This document shows, piece after piece, positions 10,757 to 23,700 of a stretch of DNA of 49,522 nucleotides. Both the position numbers and the translations under genes were made by a program. Source of the stretch: Mesostigma viride (Eukaryota; Streptophyta; Mesostigmatophyceae; Mesostigmatales; Mesostigmataceae); assembly GCA_009746045.1 (NCBI GenBank), contig RPFO01001863.1, positions 35,001 through 84,522 of the forward strand, written 5' to 3'. The stretch's first letter is position 1; every line of letters begins with the position of its first letter. Below the pieces are notes generated by a model. That model was given only the letters and a program-made list of their open reading frames with translations, had not been told where the DNA came from and did not search any database.

Positions 10757-10901
10757 CCAACGGCCGTTGGAGCTGGAAAATCATATAATTGTAGAGTGCC
10801 AACGGCCGTTGGAGTTGAGAAATGTACTTATAAAGTTTCCAAGGGCCAACGGCCGTTGGAGTTTGGAAATCTTATAATTGTTGAGTGCCAACGGCCGTTG
10901 G
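10757..10901. repeat. intron 2 of gene 1: four CCAACGGCCGTTGG copies
   Basis: Copies at 10757-10770, 10799-10812, 10846-10859 and 10888-10901, spaced 42, 47 and 42 bp. Flanks such as GGAGTTG.GAAAT and TATAATTGT.GAGTGCC recur, so this is a decayed ~89-bp dimer repeat. All lie inside the 300-bp intron 10649-10948. Confidence 0.96.
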
Positions 10902-10948
10902 AGTTGGGAAATGTGCTGTGATGTTGTTTCATGGATTTACAATTGCAG

Positions 10949-11616
10949 ATTCCCACGTCCGGTAAGGAGCGAGGCCCGATCCGAGATATCTCCACGGCAC
11001 ACCAGTGGCGACTGGACAAAAAGGGCGAGCAGGTCGAGGTGGTTCAGCTCAGGCGTTTTTCATGCTTCAGTTGTGCGGAGTGCCGAGAGGGCAAGTGGAG
11101 GACATGCCCAAATGATTGGAGCAGCTCGTCGTGGACTGTAAAACTCCAGGCGAGTAAGTCGCGGAACCCCACGCGATATCCGGGAACCCGCCTGAACCAC
11201 CTTCAAACGGCAAGAAACGAGTTGGGGCGTGGTTTGCAGGAGGGGGAGGCCGTCGCAGTCGCATCTGAGAGGGGGCACAAGGACCATGTGCCCGACCACC
11301 CGTACTGGTTGGCGAAAGTTGTTCGAGTCGCCCACCAACTCGACAAGGATGAGTGTTTAAACAAACATACCGGGGGGGGGGCGAGGTTTTTAAGAAAGGC
11401 AACTGGGTAATGTACGTAAAATACTTCGAGAGGTGCTCCTCCTCCGGATCGGACGCCCGACGCTTCTTCTGGAACCCAGACGACCGAGAACCCTTAACTG
11501 CAATCGTGTGCTACCTGAGCGTCGCAAAGGTCACGAAGGGCAAGTGGGAAGGACATCCGGACAACACGCGACAGGGCTGGTTCACAATTGCGAAGAAGGT
11601 GGACGCCGAAATTACG
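10949..11616 (+). CDS. gene 1, exon 3: C-terminal part, with a one-base frameshift
   Basis: Opens after TTGCAG with IPTSGKERGPIRDIS, has a C-X2-C-X2-C-X8-C cluster (FSCFSCAEC...TC), then changes frame in a run of ten G at 11372-11381. It continues as VFKKGNWVMYVKYFERC to a GTACGT donor at 11617. The exon is 668 bp, one base short of a multiple of three. The other exons are phase 0 at every visible splice junction, so one G appears to be missing. This may be a sequencing error or a real inactivating change. The next exon is not found before the telomere-like tract at 11932, so the gene looks truncated or continues beyond rearranged sequence. Confidence 0.7.
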
Positions 11617-11779
11617 GTACGTCATTCCAAACATAACTGTGTAAAATTGGTGTTTGTATGTCCCATGTGTTTTTTTGTCGACGTTCGTTCACCTTACTAC
11701 TACATTACATACGGGGCAATGGCAGCCTATACTTTAGCTTGGCTGAATGGCGCAGTTCGCATATCTTAATTTCTCAAAG

Positions 11780-11793
11780 CCAACGGCCGTTGG
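11780..11793. repeat. CCAACGGCCGTTGG palindrome in the last gene-1 intron
   Basis: Single exact copy 163 bp downstream of the exon-3 donor, continuing the rule that every visible gene-1 intron carries this palindrome. The surrounding 11617-11931 shows no further coding exon. Confidence 0.9.
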
Positions 11794-11931
11794 ACTTACG
11801 AAACTGGACAAGTGCCAAGTGCGGATTGGGTACTATTATTGTTGAGGATGACCAGTTGTGTTTATATATTTTTGCATGGTGGCGGATGACTTGGCGTGTT
11901 GTTGCATTTTTACATACGGGTGTATGGTAGG

Positions 11932-11963
11932 CCTTAAACCCTAAACCCCTACACTCCTAAACC
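11932..11963. repeat. degenerate plant-type telomere repeat, interstitial
   Basis: CCTTAAACCCTAAACCCCTA followed by CACTCCTAAACC: about four units of the CCCTAAA strand with substitutions. It sits exactly between the truncated gene 1 and the G/T-rich repeat. Confidence 0.75.
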
Positions 11964-11969
11964 ATGTTT

Positions 11970-14595
11970 ACCCTTATATGTTGGGTGTGTTGGGTGAATG
12001 TTGGGTATGTGTGTTGGGGCGTGTGTGTTGTGTGTGTGTTGGGTGCATTCATAAAGGTGTGGGGGGTGTAGGGTGTGTGCAAAGTGTCTTGTGTGTTGAT
12101 GTTGGGTGTGGGGGGGGGGAGGTACATGTGTGTTGTGTGTGTGTCTTAGTAGGTGTGTTGTGTGTGTGACTTAGGTGTGTGTGTTGTTTGTGTTGGATAT
12201 GTGTTGTGTGTGTGTGTGTTGTGTGTGTAGGGTGTCTTGTGTGTTGGTGTCTTGTTTTTAGTAGGTGTTGGGTGTGTGTATGTCGGGTGCAAACATAGTG
12301 TGTGTGTGTGTGTGTTCGGTATGTGTGTTGGGTGTCTTTTGTGTGTGTTGTGTGTGTTGGGGCGTGTGTGTGTGCTCTGTGTATGTATGTTGTGTGTGTG
12401 TGTGTGTGTGTGTTGGGGCGTGTGCCTGTGTGTGTTGTGTGCATGTTAATTGTCATGTATTGGTGTTGAGTGTGGGGGGGGGATGGACGTGTGTGTTGTG
12501 TGTGACTTAGGTGTGTTATGTGTGTGTTGTGTGTGACTTAAGTGTCTTTTGTGTGTGTTGTGTGTGTTGGATGTGTGGTGTGGGTGTGGGTGTGGGTGTG
12601 TGGGTGTGGGGGGGGGGTGCCAAGTGTCTTGTGTGTTGGTATTGGGTGTGTGTGGGGGGTGTACGTGTGTGTTGTGTGTGACTTAGGTGTGTTTTGTGTG
12701 TGTTGTGTGTGATTGACCTAGGTGTGTGTTGCGTGTGTGTATGTGTTGTGTGGTGTGTTGTTTGCATGTTAATTGTCATGTGTTGGTGTTGTGGGGGGGG
12801 GGGATGTACGTGTACGTGTGTTGTGTGTTGGTGTCTTATTTTTAGGTGTTGGTGTGTGTGTCGTGGGTGCAAACATTGTGTGTGTGTGTGTTAAGTGTGT
12901 GTTGGGTGTCTTGTGTGTTGGTGTCTTATTTTTAGGTGTTGGGTGTTTGTGTCGTGGGTGCAAACATTGTGTGTGTGTGTGTGTGTGTGTGTGTTGGGTG
13001 TGTGTTGGGTGTCTTGTGTGTTGGTGTCTTGTTTTTAGTAGGTGTTGTGTGTGCGTGTTTTCGGTATGTGTGTTGGGTGTCTTGTGTGTGTGTGGTGTGT
13101 GTTTGGGTGTTGTTGTGTGTGCATGCAGTGTTGGGGCATGTGTGTGTGTTGGGGCATGTGTGTCAGTGTGTGTGTTATGGCATGTTAATTGTCGTGTGTT
13201 GGTGTTGTGTGTGTGGGGGGGGATGTACGTGTGTGTTGTGTGTTACTTAGGTGTGTTATGTGTGTGTCTTGGGTGTGGGTGTCGTGGGTGCAAACATTGT
13301 GTGTGTGTGTGTGTTGGGTGTGTGTTGGGTGTCTTGTGTGTTGGTGTCTTGTTTTTAGTAGGTGTTGTGTGTGCGTGTTTTCGGTATGTGTGTTGTGTGT
13401 CTTTTGTGTGTGTGGTGTGTGTTTGGGTGTTGTTGTGTGTGCAGTGTTGGGGCATGTGTGTGTGTGTGTTGGGGCATGTGTGTGTGTGTTGGGGCATGTG
13501 TGTCAGTGTGTTGTGGCATGTTAATTGTCATGTGTTGGTGTTGTGTGGGGGGGGGGGATGTACGTGTGTGTTGTTTGTTACTTAGGTGTGTTCTGTGTGT
13601 GTTGCGTGTGTGTGATTGTGTGTCTTGGGTGTGTGTTGGGTGTCTTGTGTGTTGGTGTCTTGTTTTTAGTAGGTGTTGTGTGTGTGTGTACGTTGGGTGC
13701 GTGTGTGTGTGTCGGGTATGTGTGTTGTGTGTCTTTTGTGTGTGTTGTGTGTGTTGGATGTGTGGTGTGGGTGTGGGTGTGGGTGTGTGGGTGTGGGGGG
13801 GGGATGCCAAGTGTCTTGTGTGTTGGTATTGGGTGTGTGTGGGGGGGTGTACGTGTGTGTTGTGTGTGACTTAGGTGTGTTTTGTGTGTGTTGTGTGTGA
13901 TTGACCTAGGTGTGTGTTGCGTGTGTGTGTACGTGTTGTGTGGTGTGTTGTTTGCATGTTATTTGTCATGTGTTGGTGTTGTGGGGGGGGGGGGATGTAC
14001 GTGTACGTGTGTTGTGTGTTGGTGTCTTATTTTTAGGTGTTGGTGTGTGTGTCGTGGGTGCAAACATTGTGTGTGTGTGTGTTAAGTGTGTGTTGGGTGT
14101 CTTGTGTGTTGGTGTCTTATTTTTAGGTGTTGGGTGTGTGTGTCGTGGGTGCAAACATTGTGTGTGTGTGTGTTGGGTGTGTGTTGGGTGTCTTGTGTGT
14201 TGGTGTCTTGTTTTTAGTAGGTGTTGTGTGTGCGTGTTTTCGGTATGTGTGTTGGGTGTCTTGTGTGTGTGTGGTGTGTGTTTGGGTGTTGTTGTGTGTG
14301 CAGTGTTGGGGCATGTGTGTGTGTGTTGGGGCATGTGTGTGTGTGTTGGGGCATGTGTGTCAGTGTGTGTGTTGTGGCATGTTATAATTGTCATGTGTTG
14401 GTGTTGTGTGTGGGGGGGAGGGATGTACATGTGTGTTGTGTGTTACTTAGGTGTGTTCTGTGTGTGTTGCGTGTGTGTGATTGTGTGTCTTGGGTGTGTG
14501 TTGGGTGTCTTGTGTGTTGGTGTCTTGTTTTTAGGTGTTGGTGTGTGTCTTGGGTGCAAACATAGCGTGTGTGTGTTGGGTGTGTTGTTCGTGTG
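11970..14595. repeat. G/T-rich degenerate repeat with ~1.19-kb duplication
   Basis: The plus strand is almost entirely G and T: TGTGTG runs mixed with TTGGGTGTCTTGTGTGTTGG words and G-runs of 7-11. Landmarks repeat at a distance of about 1,190 bp (CAAGTGTCTTG at 12621 and 13808; AAACATTGTG at 12871 and 14062), so the tract contains a segmental duplication. All open frames here are artefacts of low complexity. Confidence 0.93.
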
Positions 14596-14723
14596 TGTAT
14601 GAAAATATAGAAAATTGTTATGTTTGACGATAGTCATAGTGTACTACTAAAAACTTGTACATACATATGCTGGAATGATTTTCTTTTTACTATTCCATTC
14701 ACTATTGCTTATTTCTTCAAACA
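14596..14723. other. short unique spacer between G/T-rich and A/C-rich arrays
   Basis: About 130 bp of ordinary AT-rich sequence (GAAAATATAGAAAATTGTTA and on). On its left the plus strand is G/T-rich; on its right it is A/C-rich. No gene or motif recognised. Confidence 0.7.
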
Positions 14724-17700
14724 TGTACATGCACGCAAGGGGCGGCTGCACACACACGTACACACACCGAGCACGCAAGGAGCGACTGCACTCACATGTA
14801 CACACACCATGCACGCAAGGGCCGGATGCACACACACGTACACACACCATGCACGCAAGGGCCGGCATGCACACACACGTACATCCACCGCGCACGCAAG
14901 GGGCAAGTGCACACACACGTACATCCACCGCGCACGCAAGGAGCGACTGCACTCACATGTACACACACCATGCACGCAAGGGGCGGTTGCACACACACGT
15001 ACATACACCATGCACGCAAGGGGCCGGCTGCACTCACATGTACATACACCATGCACGCAAGGGGCGGCTGCACACACATGTACATACACCATGCACGCAA
15101 GGGGCCGGCTGCACTCACATGTACATACACCATGCACGCAAGGGGCGGCTGCACACACGTGTAAATACACCGCGCATGCAAGGGGCGGCTGCACACACAC
15201 GTACACACACCATGCACGCAAGGGGCAACTGCACACACACGTACACACACCATGCACGCAAGGAGCGACTGCACACACACGTACATACACCGCGCACGCA
15301 AGGGGCGGCTGCACACACACGTACACACACCATGCACGCAAGGAGCGACTGCACTCACATGTACATACACCATGCACGCAAGGGGCGGCTGCACACACGT
15401 GTAAATACACCGCGCATGCAAGGGGCGGCTGCACACACACGTACACACACCATGCACGCAAGGGGCAACTGCACACACACGTACACACACCATGCACGCA
15501 AGGAGCGACTGCACACACACGTACATACACCGCGCACGCAAGGGGCGGCTGCACACACACGTACACACACCATGCACGCAAGGAGCGACTGCACTCACAT
15601 GCACATACACCGCGCACGCAAGGGGCGGCTGCACTCACATGTACATACACCATGCACGCAAGGGGCGGCTGCACACACGTGTAAATACACCGCGCATGCA
15701 AGGGGCGGCTGCACACACACGTACACACACCATGCACGCAAGGGCCGGCATGCACACACACGTACACACACCATGCACGCAAGGGGCGAGTGCACGCACA
15801 CTTACACATACACCGCGCACGCAAGGGGCGGCTGCACACACACGTACACACACCATGCACGCAAGGGGCAACTGCACACACACGTACACACACCATGCAC
15901 GCTTGGGGCGACGGCACTCACATGTACATACACCACGCACGCAAGGGACGCCTGCACACACACGTACATCCACCGCGCACGCAAGGGGCGAGTGCACACA
16001 CACGTACATCCACCGCGCACGCAAGGGGCGAGTGCACACACACGTACATCCACCGCGCACGCAAGGGGCGAGTGCACACACACGTACATCCACCGCGCAC
16101 GCAAGGGGCAACTGCACACACACGTACACACACCGCGCACGCAAGGGGCGGCATGCACACACACGTACACACACCATGCACGCAAGGAGCGACTGCACAC
16201 ACACGTACATACACCGCGCATGCAAGGGGCGGCTGCACACACACGTACACACACCATGCACGCAAGGGCCGGCATGCACACACACGTACATACACCGCGC
16301 ACGCAAGGGGCGGCTGCACACACACGTACATACACCGCGCACGCAAGGGGCGGCTGCACACACACGTACACACACCATGCACGCAAGGGGCAACTGCACA
16401 CACACGTACATCCACCGCGCACGCAAGGGGCAAGTGCACACACACGTAGATCCACCGCGCACGCAAGGAGCGACTGCACTCACATGTACACACACCATGC
16501 ACGCAAGGGGCGAGTGCACGCACACTTACACATACACCGCGCATGCAAGGGGCGGCTGCACACACACGTACATCCACCGCGCACGCAAGGAGCGACTGCA
16601 CGCACACTTACACACACACCGCGCACGCAAGGGGCGACTGCACACACACGTACATCCACCATGCACGCAAGGAGCGGCTGCACTCACATGTACATACACC
16701 GCGCATGCAAGGGGCGGTTGCACACACACGTACACACACCATGCACGCAAGGGGCGAGTGCACGCACACTTACACACACACCGCGCACGCAAGGGACGCC
16801 TGCACACACACGTACATCCACCATGCACGCAAGGAGCGACTGCACACACACGTACATCCACCATGCACGCAAGGGGCGGCTGCACACACACGTACACACA
16901 CCATGCACGCAAGGGCCGGCATGCACACACACGTACATCCACCGCGCACGCAAGGGGCAACTGCACACACATGTACACACACCGCGCACGCTTGGGGCGG
17001 CTGCACTCACATGTACACACACCGCGCACGCAAGGGCCGGCTGCACACACACTTACACTCACCATGCACGCATGGGGCGGCTGCACACACACGTACACAC
17101 ACCGCGCACGCAAGGGACGGCTGCACACACACGTACATACACCGCGCACGCAAGGGGCGGCTGCACACACACCTACATACACCATGCACGCAAGGGGCGG
17201 CTACACACACATGTACATCCACCGCGCACGCAAGGGGCGAGTGCACACACACGTACACACACCGCGCACGCAAGGGGCGGCTGCACCCACATGTACATAC
17301 ACCATGCACGCAAGGACAAGGATGAACACACATCTACACACACCATGCACGCAAGGGCCGGCTGCACACACACTTACACACACAATGCACGCTTGGGGCA
17401 ACGGCACACACACGTACATACACTGCGCACGCAAGGGGCAACTGCACACACACGTACACACACCATGCACGGAAGGGACGGCTGCACTCACATGTACATC
17501 CACAGCGCAACCACGGGGCGGCTGCACACACACTTACATACACCATGCACGCAAGGGGCGGCTGCACACACATGTACATCCACCGCGCACGCAAGGGGCG
17601 AGTGCACACACACGTACACACACCGCGCACGCAAGGGGCGGCTGCACACACACGTACACACACCATGCACGCAATTGCTGGCATGCACACACACCCACTG

Positions 17701-20700
17701 CCCGCACATGTACATCCACCGCGCACGCAAGGGGCGCCTGCACCCACATGTACATACACCATGCACGCAAGGACAAGGATGAACACACATGTACACACAC
17801 CATGCACGCAAGGGCCGGCTGCACACACACGTACATACACCATGCACGCAAGGGCCGGCATGCACACACACGTACATACACTGCGCACGCAAGGGGCAAC
17901 TGCACACACACGTACACACCATGCACGGAAGGGACGGCTGCACTCACATGTACATCCACCGCGCAACCACGGGGCGGCTGCACACACACGTACATACACC
18001 GCGCACGCAAGGGGCGGCTGCACACACACGTACATACACCGCGCACGCAAGGGGCGGCTGCACACACACGTACACACACCTTGCACGCAATTGCCGGCAT
18101 GCACACACACGTACATCCACCGCGCACGCAAGGGGCAACTGCCCACACATGTACACACACCGCGCACGCAAGGGCCGGCTGCACACACACGTACATACAC
18201 CGCGCACGCAAGGGGCAACTGCACACACACGTACACACACCATGCACGCAAGGGCCGGCTGCACTCACATGTACACACACCATGCACGCAAGGGCCGGCT
18301 GCACACACACTTACACACACAATGCACGCTTGGGGCAACGGCACTCACATGTACATACACCATGCACGCAAGGGGCGGCTGCACACACACGTACACACAC
18401 CATGCACGCAAGGAGCGACTTCACGCACAGGTACACACACCATGCACGCAAGGTTCGGCTGCACACACATGTACATCCACCGCGCACGCAAGGGGCGAGT
18501 GCAAACACATGTACATACACCGCGCACGCAAGGGGCAACTGCCCACACATGTACATCCACCGCGCACGCAAGGGGCGGCTGCACACACGTGTACATCCAC
18601 CGCGCACGCAAGGGGCGGCTGCACACACACGTACACACACCATGCACGCAAGGGCCGGCATGCACACACAGTACACACACCGCGCACGCAAGGGGCGGCT
18701 GCACACACACGTACATACACTGCGCACGCAAGGGGCTGCTGCACACACACTTACACTCACCATGCACGCAAGGTCCGGCTGCACACACACGTACACACAC
18801 CATGCACGCAAGGGCCGGCATGCACACACACGTACACACACCATGCACGCAAGGGGCAACTGCACACACATGTACACACACCACGCACGCAAGGGGCGGC
18901 TGCACACACACGTACATACACCGCCCACGCAAGGACCGGCTCCACTCACATGTACATCCACCGCGCAACCACGGGGCGGCTGCACACACACGTACATACA
19001 CCGCGCACGCAAGGGGCTGCTGCACACACACTTACACACAAAATGCACGCTTGGGGCGACGGCACTCACATGTACATACACCGCGCACGAAAGGGGTGGC
19101 TGCACACACACGTACATCCACCGCGCACGCAAGGGGCGGCTGCACACACACATACATACACCATGCACGCAAGGGGCGAGTGCAAAAACATGTACATACA
19201 CCGCGCACGCAAGGGGCAACTGCCCACACATGGACATACACCATGCACGCAAGGGGAGGCTGCATTAACACGTACATACACCGCGCACGCAAGGGGCGGC
19301 TGCACACACACGTACACACACCATGCACGCAAGGGCCGGCTGCACACACACGTACATACACCGCGCACGCAAGGGGCGGCTGCACACACACGTACATATA
19401 CACCATGCACGCAAGGGGCGGCTGCACACACATGTACATCCACCGCGCACGCAAGGGGCGAGTGCACACACACGTACACACACCGCGCACGCAAGGGGCG
19501 GCTGCACACACACGTACACACACCATGCACGCAAGGGCCGGCATGCACACACACGTACATCCACCGCGCACGCAAGGGGCAACTGCACACACATGTACAC
19601 ACACCGCGCACGCTTGGGGCGGCTGCACTCACATGTACACACACCGCGCACGCAAGGGCCGGCTGCACACACACTTACACTCACCATGCACGCATGGGGC
19701 GGCTGCACACACACGTACACACACCGCGCACGCAAGGGACGGCTGCACACACACGTACATACACCGCGCACGCAAGGGGCGGCTGCACACACACGTACAT
19801 ACACCATGCACGCAAGGGCGGCTGCACACACATGTACATCCACCGCGCACGCAAGGGGCGAGTGCACACACACGTACACACACCGCGCACGCAAGGGGCG
19901 GCTGCACACACACGTACACACACCATGCACGCAATTGCCGGCATGCACACACACGTACATCCACCGCGCACGCAAGGGGCAACTGCACACACATGTACAC
20001 ACACCGCGCACGCTTGGGGCGGCTGCACTCACATGTACATACACTGCGCACGCAAGGGCGGCTGCACACACACGTACACACACCATGCACGCAATTGCTG
20101 GCATGCACACACACCCACTGCCCGCACATGTACATCCACCGCGCACGCAAGGGGCGCCTGCACCCACATGTACATACACCGTGCACGCAAGGACAAGGAT
20201 GAACACACATGTACACACACCATGCACGCAAGGGCCGGCTGCACACACACGTACATACACCGCGCACGCAAGGGGCTGCTGCACACACACTTACACACAA
20301 AATGCACGCTTGGGGCGACGGCACTCACATGTACATACACCGCGCACGAAAGGGGTGGCTGCACACACACGTACATCCACCGCGCACGCAAGGGGCGGCT
20401 GCACACACACATACATACACCATGCACGCAAGGGGCGAGTGCAAAAACATGTACATACACCGCGCACGCAAGGGGCAACTGCCCACACATGGACATACAC
20501 TGCGCACGCAAGGGGAGGCTGCATTAACACGTACATACACCGCGCACGCAAGGGGCGGCTGCACACACACGTACACACACCATGCACGCAAGGGCCGGCT
20601 GCACACACACGTACATACACCGCGCACGCAAGGGGCGGCTGCACACACACGTACATATACACCATGCACGCAAGGGGCGGCTGCACACACATGTACATCC

Positions 20701-23700
20701 ACCGCGCACGCAAGGGGCGAGTGCACACACACGTACACACACCGCGCACGCAAGGGGCGGCTGCACACACACGTACACACCATGCACGGAAGGGACGGCT
20801 GCACTCACATGTACATCCACCGCGCAACCACGGGGCGGCTGCACACACACGTACATACACCGCGCACGCAAGGGGCGGCTGCACACACACGTACATACAC
20901 CGCGCACGCAAGGGGCGGCTGCACACACACGTACACACACCTTGCACGCAATTGCCGGCATGCACACACACGTACATCCACCGCGCACGCAAGGGGCAAC
21001 TGCCCACACATGTACACACACCGCGCACGCAAGGGCCGGCTGCACACACACGTACATACACCGCGCACGCAAGGGGCAACTGCACACACACGTACACACA
21101 CCATGCACGCAAGGGCCGGCTGCACTCACATGTACACACACCATGCACGCAAGGGCCGGCTGCACACACACTTACACACACAATGCACGCTTGGGGCAAC
21201 GGCACTCACATGTACATACACCATGCACGCAAGGGGCGGCTGCACACACACGTACACACACCATGCACGCAAGGAGCGACTTCACGCACAGGTACACACA
21301 CCATGCACGCAAGGTTCGGCTGCACACACATGTACATCCACCGCGCACGCAAGGGCGAGTGCAAACACATGTACATACACCGCGCACGCAAGGGGCAACT
21401 GCCCACACATGTACATCCACCGCGCACGCAAGGGGCGGCTGCACACACGTGTACATCCACCGCGCACGCAAGGGGCGGCTGCACACACACGTACACACAC
21501 CATGCACGCAAGGGCCGGCATGCACACACAGTACACACACCGCGCACGCAAGGGGCGGCTGCACACACACGTACATACACTGCGCACGCAAGGGGCTGCT
21601 GCACACACACTTACACTCACCATGCACGCAAGGTCCGGCTGCACACACACGTACACACACCATGCACGCAAGGGCCGGCATGCACACACACGTACACACA
21701 CCATGCACGCAAGGGGCAACTGCACACACATGTACACACACCACGCACGCAAGGGGCGGCTGCACACACACGTACATACACCGCCCACGCAAGGACCGGC
21801 TCCACTCACATGTACATCCACCGCGCAACCACGGGGCGGCTGCACACACACGTACATACACCGCGCACGCAAGGGGCTGCTGCACACACACTTACACACA
21901 AAATGCACGCTTGGGGCGACGGCACTCACATGTACATACACCGCGCACGAAAGGGGTGGCTGCACACACACGTACATCCACCGCGCACGCAAGGGGCGGC
22001 TGCACACACACATACATACACCATGCACGCAAGGGGCGAGTGCAAAACATGTACATACACCGCGCACGCAAGGGGCAACTGCCCACACATGGACATACAC
22101 CATGCACGCAAGGGGAGGCTGCATTAACACGTACATACACCGCGCACGCAAGGGGCGGCTGCACACACACGTACACACACCATGCACGCAAGGGCCGGCT
22201 GCACACACACGTACATACACCGCGCACGCAAGGGGCGGCTGCACACACACGTACATATACACCATGCACGCAAGGGGCGGCTGCACACACATGTACATCC
22301 ACCGCGCACGCAAGGGGCGAGTGCACACACACGTACACACACCGCGCACGCAAGGGGCGGCTGCACACACACGTACACACACCATGCACGCAAGGGCCGG
22401 CATGCACACACACGTACATCCACCGCGCACGCAAGGGGCAACTGCACACACATGTACACACACCGCGCACGCTTGGGGCGGCTGCACTCACATGTACACA
22501 CACCGCGCACGCAAGGGCCGGCTGCACACACACTTACACTCACCATGCACGCATGGGGCGGCTGCACACACACGTACACACACCGCGCACGCAAGGGACA
22601 GCTGCACACACACGTACATACACCGCGCACGCAAGGGGCGGCTGCACACACACGTACATACACCATGCACGCAAGGGGCGGCTGCACACACATGTACATC
22701 CACCGCGCACGCAAGGGGCGAGTGCACACACACGTACACACACCGCGCACGCAAGGGCGGCTGCACACACACGTACACACACCATGCACGCAATTGCCGG
22801 CATGCACACACACGTACATCCACCGCGCACGCAAGGGGCAACTGCACACACATGTACACACACCGCGCACGCTTGGGCGGCTGCACTCACATGTACATAC
22901 ACTGCGCACGCAAGGGGCGGCTGCACACACACGTACACACACCATGCACGCAATTGCTGGCATGCACACACACCCACTGCCCGCACATGTACATCCACCG
23001 CGCACGCAAGGGGCGCCTGCACCACATGTACATACACCGTGCACGCAAGGACAAGGATGAACACACATGTACACACACCATGCACGCAAGGGCGGCTGCA
23101 CACACACGTACATACACCGCGCACGCAAGGGGCTGCTGCACACACACTTACACACAAAATGCACGCTTGGGGCGACGGCACTCACATGTACATACACCGC
23201 GCACGAAAGGGGTGGCTGCACACACACGTACATCCACCGCGCACGCAAGGGCGGCTGCACACACACATACATACACCATGCACGCAAGGGGCGGTGCAAA
23301 AACATGTACATACACCGCGCACGCAAGGGGCAACTGCCCACACATGTACATACACCGCGCACGCAAGGGGAGGCTGCATTAACACGTACATACACCGCGC
23401 ACGCAAGGGGCGGCTGCACACACACGTACACACCGCGCACGCAAGGGCGGCTGCACACACACGTACATACACCGCGCACGCAAGGGGCGGCTGCACACAC
23501 ACGTACACACCATGCACGCAAGGGGCGGCTGCACTTACATGTACACACACCGCGCACGCAAGGGGCGGCTGCACACACACGTACATACACCGCCCACGCA
23601 AGGACCGGCTCCACTCACATGTACATCCACCGCGCAACCACGGGGCGGCTGCACACACACGTACATACACCGCGCACGCAAGGGGCGGCTGCACACACAC

